Of a stretch of 8,152 nucleotides of DNA, positions 1-6,347 are shown one piece after another. The stretch lies in contig DJWQ01000157.1 of NCBI GenBank assembly GCA_002441045.1, positions 20,634 to 28,785 on the forward strand, in the 5' to 3' direction. This stretch comes from Firmicutes bacterium UBA6226. Its GTDB lineage: Bacteria; Bacillota_A; Clostridia; Peptostreptococcales; Acidaminobacteraceae. A program made the translations under genes and the position numbers. The notes below the pieces were generated by a model. That model was not told the DNA's origin. It saw only the letters and a list, made by a program, of their open reading frames with translations, and did no database searches. Each line of letters starts with the position of its first letter. The first letter of the stretch is position 1.

Positions 1-381
1 GCCGCTTTTTTTACCTATGTTTTTAATAAATTCATTGTTGATCTCTTTTTTCACATTTGGTGCAGCATCAATATCTTCGTCTGTAATTTGCAAAACTTCT
101 GAAGAAGAATCCACTAGCATCCCTATTTTATTTTCATCTAAATTGACAATAATAATTCTTGTTTCTTCAGAAACTGGTTTTGGTTCTAGACCAAATCTTG
201 CTCTGAGGTCAACTACAGGTACAATTATACCCCTTAGATTGACTACACCTTTAATATAGTTTTGAGTATATGGTACTCTCGTAATCGGTAATACTTTCTC
301 GATATTCTCAACATTCTGAATGTTAATGCCATAATACTCTTGATTGAGTCTAAACGTTACAAATTCTCTAAATTCACTCAT
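1..381 (-). CDS. cheW: Chemotaxis coupling protein CheW (3' end beyond window)
   Basis: CheW is the SH3-like adaptor that links methyl-accepting chemoreceptors to the P5 domain of CheA in the polar signalling array. The frame opens with ATG at 381-379 (MSEFREFVTF) and stays open for 127 codons to the window edge. Family CheW proteins run to about 140-160 residues, so the last small part is missing. Visible landmarks are the YYGINI strand, an IEKVLPITRVPYT segment, the diagnostic GVVNLRG-IIVPVVDLR core (about residues 44-61) and a GMLVDSSSEVLQI segment (about 90-102), all typical of CheW. A good ribosome site, GAGGTGAT, lies just upstream. The gene follows cheA by 13 bases, as in B. subtilis, where cheC and cheD come next. 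A single CheW domain with no receiver in the visible part argues for CheW rather than CheV, although the end is unseen. Confidence 0.96.
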   Translation of the reverse strand, partial: MSEFREFVTFRLNQEYYGINIQNVENIEKVLPITRVPYTQNYIKGVVNLRGIIVPVVDLRARFGLEPKPVSEETRIIIVNLDENKIGMLVDSSSEVLQITDEDIDAAPNVKKEINNEFIKNIGKKSG

Positions 382-384
382 CTT

Positions 385-392
385 ATCACCTC
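385..392 (-). promoter_or_regulatory. Ribosome binding site of cheW
   Basis: On the minus strand GAGGTGAT sits just before the cheW ATG (381), matching the anti-Shine-Dalgarno partner AGGAGGTGAT. It lies wholly in the 13-base gap after the cheA stop. The cheA reading frame meets four stops in this short stretch (TAG 397-395, TAG 394-392, TGA 388-386, TAA 385-383), so the ribosome site itself supplies back-up stops. Confidence 0.85.
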
Positions 393-394
393 TA

Positions 395-2467
395 CTAGAA
401 CAATTGGTTTGGATCGACAATCAATGCAACGCTACCGTTACCAAGAATAGTCGCGCCTGCAATAGCTTTAATACCAGTAAGGTATTTGCCAAGTGACTTG
501 ATGACGATTTCTTGTTGACCGATTAAACTATCTACAACAAGTCCTGCTTCAACATCGCCTTTTTTAACGATAACTACGATTAACTCGTCTAATTCTTCGT
601 GCCCAGCTTCGATATCTAGAACTTCTTTCATTCTAATAATTGGTAAAGTTTTATTTCTGTAAAGTACAACTTCTTGATCTTGTACCATTGTGATTTTACT
701 AGTTTCGATCGTTGTAATTTCTTTAATGTTGTTAAGCGGAATGGCAAATTTCTCTTCATTTAAATTAACCATTAATGCTTGGATAATCGCAAGTGTAAGC
801 GGTAATCTAATAACAAATTTACTACCTTGTCCAAGATTTGATATTACTTCGACCGTGCCGTTGATAGCTTCGATTTTAGATTTAACAACATCCAAACCAA
901 CACCACGACCCGAAAGATCAGTAACCTTATCCATCGTACTGAATCCAGCTCTAAATAATAGATTTATCAAATCTTTATCCGTCATTGCATCTGCTTCATC
1001 TCTAGTAACAATTTTCTTTTCAATTGCTTTACGTTTAATGACTTCTGGATCAATCCCTTTACCATCGTCCTCGACTTCGATTACGACTGTATTGCCATCT
1101 GGATACGCTCTTAAAGCAACAAATCCTGATTCGTCTTTTCCTAACTTAAGTCTGTCTGCTGGTGATTCTATACCATGATCAAGCGAATTTCTAATTAAGT
1201 GGATTAATGGATCACCAATTTCATCAATTACAGTTCTGTCAACCTCAGTTTCTTCACCTGACATAAATAATTTGATGTTTTTTCCCAAATCCTTCGATAA
1301 ATCTCTTACAAGACGTGGGAATCTATTGAATGTTCTTTCAACTGGAACCATTCTAACTTTCATTACTGCATCATGAAGACTGGTTGTTATTCTCTCAAGA
1401 TATTCAATAGCTTCGTTCATATTGTTTTTATTACCCTGTTCTTGAGATTTATGACTCGTGGTATCTAAATCCTCAAGTCGAGTTTTAATGATAATTAACT
1501 CACTTACAAGGTTCATTAAATTATCTAAACGACCAATTTCTACTCTAACCGTCTTTGATGTTTTTCCTTTGTCGCCTTTGTTTTGATTGTCTTCTTTGGC
1601 TTTGATTTCATTTTCTTTTACTTCAACTTGTTCCAAGTTAACTTCAATATCTTCTTTCTTCTCTTCAACAGCAAACTCTACCTCTGCAAGTGGTTTTACC
1701 ATTACATCCGAGATTTCAGATATTCTCATAAGTTCTGTATGGATGTAATTCTCATCCAGTTTTGTGAAATATAAAATTTCAAAAGATTCTTCAAATTTTT
1801 CATCTTCAATTTCTTCAGCCAATGGAAAAGATTTGAGAATCTCTCCAAATCTTTCAAGTGTGTTGAAAACAATAAACGCACGAGCTGCTTTTAACATACA
1901 GCCTGAATCTAATGTCACTTTAATCAAATATGGTCTAACGCCTAATTCAAAAGCTTTAGCTATAACGCTGTCGATGTCATTTAGTGATATATGGAAATCA
2001 TCACCAAGATCAGATGTGATTTTTTCTTTAGCTACTTCTTCTTTTTTAGAGGTGTTTTTCTTAGAAGTTGTACCTTCTGTACTCTTATTTTCAGCAATAA
2101 TAGCTAATTTCTTTACGAGTTCAGATGAATCGAGATCGCCTTCTTTACCAGTCTTTTCAAGATTTTCAATATATTCTTCAAGCGCATCGAAACACTCAAA
2201 CAACACATCTACAATTTTACTGTCAACTTTAAGCGCACCATTTCGAACAAAATCTAAGAGATTTTCCATTTTATGCGTTAAATCAGCGACTTTCGTAAAT
2301 CCCATTGTTCCAGACATGCCCTTTAAAGTATGGGCAATTCTGAAAATCTCCCCAATGTACGATAAATTCTCAGAGTCACCTTCTAAGACGAGTAAGATTT
2401 CATTCATCGTCTGTAAGTGTTCTTTTGATTCATCGATAAATATTTCTAAATATTGACTCATATCCAT
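395..2467 (-). CDS. cheA: Chemotaxis histidine kinase CheA
   Basis: CheA is the cytoplasmic kinase of the chemoreceptor array. It autophosphorylates in trans and hands phosphate to CheY and CheB. With the start at ATG 2467 the protein has 690 residues (MDMSQYLEIF), similar to B. subtilis CheA. Domains in order: P1 Hpt, about 1-105, with phospho-accepting His46 in AHTLKGMSGTMG; an acidic/lysine linker; P2 response-regulator docking domain, about 157-260; a second charged linker; P3 dimerisation helices, about 305-385; P4 HATPase, with N box RNSLDHGIE (Asn427, His431), G1 box DDGKGID (467-473), GFST (508-511), GRGVGLD (520-526) and GQGSKF (546-551); and P5 CheW-like domain, about 557-690. All catalytic motifs are present. 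A GTG three codons upstream (2476) is also open, but the strong ribosome site is only correctly spaced for 2467. The gene begins 5 bases after the cheB stop. Confidence 0.98.
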   Translation of the reverse strand: MDMSQYLEIFIDESKEHLQTMNEILLVLEGDSENLSYIGEIFRIAHTLKGMSGTMGFTKVADLTHKMENLLDFVRNGALKVDSKIVDVLFECFDALEEYIENLEKTGKEGDLDSSELVKKLAIIAENKSTEGTTSKKNTSKKEEVAKEKITSDLGDDFHISLNDIDSVIAKAFELGVRPYLIKVTLDSGCMLKAARAFIVFNTLERFGEILKSFPLAEEIEDEKFEESFEILYFTKLDENYIHTELMRISEISDVMVKPLAEVEFAVEEKKEDIEVNLEQVEVKENEIKAKEDNQNKGDKGKTSKTVRVEIGRLDNLMNLVSELIIIKTRLEDLDTTSHKSQEQGNKNNMNEAIEYLERITTSLHDAVMKVRMVPVERTFNRFPRLVRDLSKDLGKNIKLFMSGEETEVDRTVIDEIGDPLIHLIRNSLDHGIESPADRLKLGKDESGFVALRAYPDGNTVVIEVEDDGKGIDPEVIKRKAIEKKIVTRDEADAMTDKDLINLLFRAGFSTMDKVTDLSGRGVGLDVVKSKIEAINGTVEVISNLGQGSKFVIRLPLTLAIIQALMVNLNEEKFAIPLNNIKEITTIETSKITMVQDQEVVLYRNKTLPIIRMKEVLDIEAGHEELDELIVVIVKKGDVEAGLVVDSLIGQQEIVIKSLGKYLTGIKAIAGATILGNGSVALIVDPNQLF

Positions 2468-2472
2468 ATAAA

Positions 2473-3546
2473 TCACACCTCCATGGCTTTTACTATTTCA
2501 TTTGCTATATTATTAAGGCTGACCACCTTATCAACGACACCAAGCTTAATGGTAGATTTCGGCATTCCAAATACGACACAGGAATCTTCATCTTGAGCGA
2601 TTACAAATCCATTTCGTTCCTTAACAAGTTTTAACCCATCAGCACCGTCTGCACCCATTCCGGTCATGATGACACCAATTACATTTTTATCATTTAATGC
2701 AGCTATTGAATACATCATAGCATCAACAGACGGTTTATGTCCACTAACTCGTTCGCCATTATCTAATTTTATCACAAATTGCCCGCCTTGTTTAGTCACT
2801 TTTATATGGCTATCTCCTGGCGCTAAGTATGCAACGCCTGCATAGATGACATCGCCATCTTCTGCTTCCTTAACTTGTATTTGACTCATACCATCAAGTC
2901 GCTCAGCAAGTGATTTTGTAAAGCCTGGAGGCATATGCTGTACGATCAAAATGCCCGCATCGATATCTCTAGGAATCAGTGGAATTACATCCTGTAATGC
3001 TCTTGGGCCTCCCGTTGATGTCCCGATTGCGATTATTTTTTTAAATTTTGTTTTCCGATTAATTATAGAAGATGAACTATACTCATCTCTTTGAATAGAC
3101 TGTGCCATCCTTGGTTGTCTGATTGTAAAAGTCGGTTTACTAATCTTGGTTCGACTTGCTATTTTAATCTTAGAAATAAGCTCATCCCTAATTTCAGGTG
3201 TTGATACTTTAATTAAGGAAGTTGGCTTGGTAATAAAGTCGAAAGCACCATAATCTAAAGCTTTCAATGTTTCAACAGCACCGTTTGTGGTTAAACTGCT
3301 TAACATAATCACTGGCATCGGACTTACTTCCATAATCTGTTTCAACGCTGTAAGACCGTCCATTTTAGGCATTTCAACATCCATTGTTACAACATTCGGT
3401 CTAAGTGAAACAATCATTTGAAGTGCTTCTTCTCCATTTTTGGCAGTTCCAACTACCTCAAGATCTGAATCACTTGAAATCATATCTGATATCACTTTAC
3501 GCATAAATGCTGAGTCATCCACTACTAACACTCTTATTTTCATCAT
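2473..3546 (-). CDS. cheB: Receptor methylesterase / glutamine deamidase CheB
   Basis: CheB removes methyl groups from chemoreceptor glutamates (and deamidates glutamines) when phosphorylated by CheA, giving adaptation. The protein is 357 residues, the usual full length. The N-terminal receiver domain (about 3-122) has the acidic pair Asp10-Asp11, phospho-acceptor Asp56 in TMDVEMPKMDG, Ser83/Ser84 and Lys107 in TKP. A basic, serine-rich linker (about 125-168, with YSSSS) joins it to the esterase domain. The catalytic triad is visible as Ser177 in GTSTGGP, His204 in VQHMPPGF and Asp300 in MTGMGADGA. The start is ambiguous by one codon: ATG 3546 overlaps the pilZ stop as ATGA, and ATG 3543 follows directly. 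An AAAAAGGG purine run at 3560-3553 could serve either. No cheR methyltransferase is present in the window. Confidence 0.97.
   Translation of the reverse strand: MMKIRVLVVDDSAFMRKVISDMISSDSDLEVVGTAKNGEEALQMIVSLRPNVVTMDVEMPKMDGLTALKQIMEVSPMPVIMLSSLTTNGAVETLKALDYGAFDFITKPTSLIKVSTPEIRDELISKIKIASRTKISKPTFTIRQPRMAQSIQRDEYSSSSIINRKTKFKKIIAIGTSTGGPRALQDVIPLIPRDIDAGILIVQHMPPGFTKSLAERLDGMSQIQVKEAEDGDVIYAGVAYLAPGDSHIKVTKQGGQFVIKLDNGERVSGHKPSVDAMMYSIAALNDKNVIGVIMTGMGADGADGLKLVKERNGFVIAQDEDSCVVFGMPKSTIKLGVVDKVVSLNNIANEIVKAMEV
2476..2482 (-). promoter_or_regulatory. Ribosome binding site of cheA, inside the cheB 3' end
   Basis: Minus-strand GGAGGTG overlaps the last sense codons of cheB (ATG GAG GTG, then TGA). 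It is followed by 8 bases and the ATG at 2467, near-ideal spacing. For the alternative GTG at 2476 the purine run would abut or overlap the start codon, so this site decides for the MDMSQYL start, which also matches the B. subtilis protein. Confidence 0.88.
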
Positions 3547-4277
3547 ATCAAACCCTTTTTAATTAAATTTCGTTCAACTTCAAAGACATAAGAAACAATT
3601 TTAGATTGAGTTGCAGCATCTAATTCTAAGAACTTAATACCCACTTCAAAGCGTTTATTATCTTTTTTCTCAACTCTTACTACTTCACCTTTAAAATTGA
3701 CCCAATTTGAAGCGATTTTAAACTCACCTGCAACAAAATCTCCAAGTTCAAATTGGAGATGCGTATAAACTCTTAAACCACCACCACTTATATCAAGCGT
3801 TTCAAAGCCAATTTTTTCATTGATGGTCTCTTCAATAATGAACTGTGATTCATCTTTATATTTTTTTAAAAGTTTTTCACGCATGTTTTGAATTTCTACA
3901 GGATCTAGTTCTCGCTCAAATAAGAAATTGCCTACAGAGTTCAAGTTCACTCTGAAAAACTTTCTTCTTTGGACGCGTTTGATATCAGAAACTAACTTTA
4001 CTTTTATGCTAGGTAAATTATCATAGCTCAGTCGTTCAAGTACTTCACCTTTAAATAAGTACATTCCAGAATTCTCTATATAAAACCTAAAGTAATATGT
4101 GTAAGTTTTTTCTAATGGATAGTAATTGCCATCCTTTATTGGATTAGACAGAATAATTTTCTCATCATTTGTCACTTCATATACAAAAACGGACAAAGTA
4201 AGAGACTCATTATTATTTTTAAATATCATTATATCTATCTCATCTGCGATATTTAGAAACTTTGTAAAACCATCCAT
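3543..4277 (-). CDS. YcgR/MotI-type PilZ flagellar brake protein, probable c-di-GMP receptor
   Basis: The protein has 244 residues and the two-part layout of YcgR-like flagellar regulators: a beta-rich N-terminal domain (about 1-100) and a C-terminal PilZ domain. The PilZ c-di-GMP-binding signatures are both intact: RxxxR in QRRKFFR (Arg105 to Arg109) and DxSxxG in LDISGGG (Asp162, Ser164, Gly167). A final strand GIKFLELD (213-220) and a closing helix follow, as in the family. About 52 residues separate the two motifs, with a lysine/glutamate-rich, probably helical stretch (about 121-155), which is longer than I expect for a plain PilZ domain. Known relatives bind c-di-GMP and slow or stop the motor by contacting MotA or the switch; applying that here is inference from family and position between flhG and cheB. 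Related names are ycgR, motI (ypfA/dgrA) and flgZ. There is no signal peptide or membrane segment, so it should be cytoplasmic. Confidence 0.9.
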   Translation of the reverse strand: MDGFTKFLNIADEIDIMIFKNNNESLTLSVFVYEVTNDEKIILSNPIKDGNYYPLEKTYTYYFRFYIENSGMYLFKGEVLERLSYDNLPSIKVKLVSDIKRVQRRKFFRVNLNSVGNFLFERELDPVEIQNMREKLLKKYKDESQFIIEETINEKIGFETLDISGGGLRVYTHLQFELGDFVAGEFKIASNWVNFKGEVVRVEKKDNKRFEVGIKFLELDAATQSKIVSYVFEVERNLIKKGLI

Positions 4278-4279
4278 AA

Positions 4280-4286
4280 ATCACCC
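4280..4286 (-). promoter_or_regulatory. Ribosome binding site of the PilZ gene
   Basis: Minus-strand GGGTGAT lies in the 11-base gap after the flhG stop, followed by TT and the ATG at 4277. An earlier ATG at 4288-4286, directly after the flhG TAA, is in another frame and overlaps the purine run, so 4277 is the start. Confidence 0.7.
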
Positions 4287-4288
4287 AT

Positions 4289-5143
4289 TTATATTTTATT
4301 CATCAGTTTATTAAGAAACATTCTAAAGCTCGTGTTACTTTTAGCATATTTGTGGTTATTGATTAAGTTGTAAGCGATATTTTCAATGCCTTTACTTGCT
4401 ATTGCCCTTGGATATGCCTCAAGTAACGGAATCTGTTTTCTTACTGATCTTTTTAAATTGGAATCTTCAAAAATATAACCTAGATTTTCTAAATCTCTAC
4501 CAAGAAACTTAGACACAGCTTGTTCAAGTTTATAATAAACCTCGTCACCCTCTTCGTTACTATCCACTCTGTTGATGATCAGTTTGATTTTCTTTTCATC
4601 ATCACTTGTAATATTTTTAATAAGTGCATACGCATCAGTAATTGATGTCGGATCTGGTGTAATAATAAGAACCACATCAGAGGCAGCTTCTACAAATGAT
4701 AAAACAGACTTACTCAATCCAGCACCAGTATCAATTAAGATATAGTCTGAAATCGTATTAAAATAACTAAGTGTATGAATCAATTTATCAAGCTGATTAT
4801 TGTCTAAATCAATTAAGTCCATTATCCCTGACCCACCTGAAATAATATTAATGTCATGTGGCCCTTTAACAATGCATTCTTGAACTGAAATTTCACCTTT
4901 AATCACATTTGACAAGTTGTATTTTGTCACGATACCAAATAAAACATCAACATTTGCTAACCCCAAATCCGCGTCAATTATCGAAACGCGTTTTCCTTGC
5001 TTTGCAAGTGCAATACCTAAATTTACAGTAAAATTTGTTTTTCCTACGCCACCCTTGCCACTTGATATGGTTATTATCCTAGAATCGGATATTTCTGGCG
5101 CGGTCTCTCCAATTATGTCCCGCAACTTCTGTGCTTGATCCAT
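4289..5143 (-). CDS. flhG: MinD-like ATPase FlhG (YlxH/FleN), flagellar number regulator
   Basis: FlhG is a ParA/MinD-type ATPase that partners FlhF and limits flagellar number and position. From ATG 5143 the protein has 284 residues, close to B. subtilis FlhG. The N-terminus carries DQAQKLR (2-8), the DQAxxLR element known in this family to stimulate the FlhF GTPase. Next come the deviant Walker A GKGGVGKT (29-36, signature Lys30 and Lys35), switch I DADLGLANVD (57-66), the Walker B region LIDTGAGLS (Asp138) and, near the end, EAYPRAIASKGI. The last 15 or so residues (FRMFLNKLMNKI) look like the amphipathic membrane-targeting helix that closes MinD/FlhG proteins. The frame is open back to 5227, overlapping flhF, but the 28 extra residues are unlike FlhG and would hide the DQAxxLR motif. 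GGGGGAT at 5154-5148 sits correctly for 5143. The gene follows flhF by 13 bases. Confidence 0.96.
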   Translation of the reverse strand: MDQAQKLRDIIGETAPEISDSRIITISSGKGGVGKTNFTVNLGIALAKQGKRVSIIDADLGLANVDVLFGIVTKYNLSNVIKGEISVQECIVKGPHDINIISGGSGIMDLIDLDNNQLDKLIHTLSYFNTISDYILIDTGAGLSKSVLSFVEAASDVVLIITPDPTSITDAYALIKNITSDDEKKIKLIINRVDSNEEGDEVYYKLEQAVSKFLGRDLENLGYIFEDSNLKRSVRKQIPLLEAYPRAIASKGIENIAYNLINNHKYAKSNTSFRMFLNKLMNKI

Positions 5144-5147
5144 CTCA

Positions 5148-5154
5148 ATCCCCC
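5148..5154 (-). promoter_or_regulatory. Ribosome binding site of flhG
   Basis: Minus-strand GGGGGAT (5154-5148) is followed by TGAG and the ATG at 5143. It lies in the 13-base gap after the flhF TAA and supports the short start over the longer open frame reaching back to 5227. Confidence 0.72.
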
Positions 5155-5156
5155 GA

Positions 5157-6347
5157 TTATTTATGTTGATCAAAAATATATTGGATAATTCTCTCTTTAT
5201 CAGCCACCTCAATGTCATCAGGAACACTTTGACCTATAGTGAAATAAGAAAGCGGCTTACCAGTAAGCACTTTTAAATTCAATATGTTACCAAAATTGCT
5301 GGATTCATCTAATTTAGTAAAAAGCAATCGATACTCTTTTAAGAAATTATATGAATCAATGATGCTTTTCATATCTTTAAAACTCGTTGTCATACTCATT
5401 ACTAAAAAGATTTTGTAATCGTCAAGATACTTAACTAAGTCGTCATAATCTGATTTCAGTTCCTTACTCTTATGACTTCTTCCAGCCGTATCAATCAATA
5501 TATAGTCTTTATCTTTGAACTTATCAATAGCATCATGTAACTCGCTCGCTTCGTAGATAACTTCAAGTGGAATTCCCAAAATTTCACTATATGTTTTGAG
5601 TTGTTCAACCGCTGCAATTCTATAAGTATCAGCTGTTATTAAACCGATTTTTTTATTATCAATTAGTGACAGTCGCGCTGCAATTTTGGCCAACGTAGTC
5701 GTTTTACCTACACCTGTTGGGCCAAGAAAGATATACACGTTGGGTTTATTGAGAAGATCCGTATCTATGGTTTTAATTTCACCTAGATATTCTCTCGCAA
5801 TTACTTTCATTGCATTTAAAATGGTATCGTGATTTTTTTCATGGATATTGATTTGTCTTTGTACGATTTCAATGATTTTTTTTGCTATAGATTCTTGTAT
5901 ATCAAGACCTGTTAAAAATTCAATATATTTATCTTCTGCAGTTACATTTGATTGAGGTGACATATGTTCAATATTCTCAACCTTTTTTATAAGATTCGAC
6001 ACCATTAATTTAAGTTCCTGCAATTCTTTATTGTCATTGCTTTGTGATAACTCTACTGATGGATTAATACCTTGAACTTGTGATTTTTCAATTGAAGCCT
6101 CCGATACTTTAGGTACTACCTCTTTTTCAACGACTGGTTCACTAGGTTTAGACTTAGTTACAGGTTTTGATATTACTGGATCATCAATTGCAGCAACTAC
6201 TTCCAATAATGGTTTTTTAAAAAACTTGAAAAAGCCACCCGCTTTAATTTTTCTCGTGTTTAGGATAACTGCATCAATCCCAAGTTCACTTTTTATTTTG
6301 ATCATTGCTTCATTCATATCATTGACTATATAGCGTTTAACCTTCAT
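5157..6347 (-). CDS. flhF: SRP-family GTPase FlhF, flagellar placement factor
   Basis: FlhF is the third SRP-type GTPase, beside Ffh and FtsY. It dimerises on GTP at the membrane and marks where the flagellar base is built, with FlhG as its activator. The protein has 396 residues, slightly longer than the 366 of B. subtilis. The N-terminal segment ([10 protein letters not shown], then a GGFFKFF patch at 37-43) is the usual FlhF opening. Residues about 56-135 form the poorly conserved B domain, rich in Pro, Lys, Val and Glu. The N domain helices follow (about 136-200), then the G domain with G1 GPTGVGKTT (209-217), ADTYRIAAVEQL (239-250), G3 DTAGR (286-290) and G4 TKLDE (344-348). All nucleotide-binding motifs are intact. 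The start ATG shares one base with the flhA stop (TAATG), and GGTGAG (6359-6354) inside the flhA end can act as ribosome site, suggesting translational coupling to flhA. Confidence 0.97.
   Translation of the reverse strand: MKVKRYIVNDMNEAMIKIKSELGIDAVILNTRKIKAGGFFKFFKKPLLEVVAAIDDPVISKPVTKSKPSEPVVEKEVVPKVSEASIEKSQVQGINPSVELSQSNDNKELQELKLMVSNLIKKVENIEHMSPQSNVTAEDKYIEFLTGLDIQESIAKKIIEIVQRQINIHEKNHDTILNAMKVIAREYLGEIKTIDTDLLNKPNVYIFLGPTGVGKTTTLAKIAARLSLIDNKKIGLITADTYRIAAVEQLKTYSEILGIPLEVIYEASELHDAIDKFKDKDYILIDTAGRSHKSKELKSDYDDLVKYLDDYKIFLVMSMTTSFKDMKSIIDSYNFLKEYRLLFTKLDESSNFGNILNLKVLTGKPLSYFTIGQSVPDDIEVADKERIIQYIFDQHK

Noticed and set aside
1764..2456. Long plus-strand open frame of 230 codons opposite cheA
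   Set aside because: It is the antisense shadow of the CheA P1-P2 coding region, with no recognisable domain. The minus-strand frame has full family motifs. The same holds for the plus-strand frames at 690-1178, 1583-1774, 17-259, 4126-4314 and 4917-5138.
4278..4288. ATG at 4288 directly after the flhG stop as a PilZ gene start or small gene
   Set aside because: It is out of frame with the PilZ protein and uses the purine run needed as ribosome site for 4277.
4910..4929. Inverted repeat TGACAA / TTGTCA with an 8-base loop inside flhG
   Set aside because: Arms are only 6 bases, AT-rich, without a T-run, and sit in conserved coding sequence. Such pairs are common by chance.
5144..5227. Upstream extension of FlhG by 28 residues
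   Set aside because: It overlaps flhF, has no resemblance to FlhG N-termini, and would displace the DQAxxLR motif. A ribosome site fits ATG 5143 instead.
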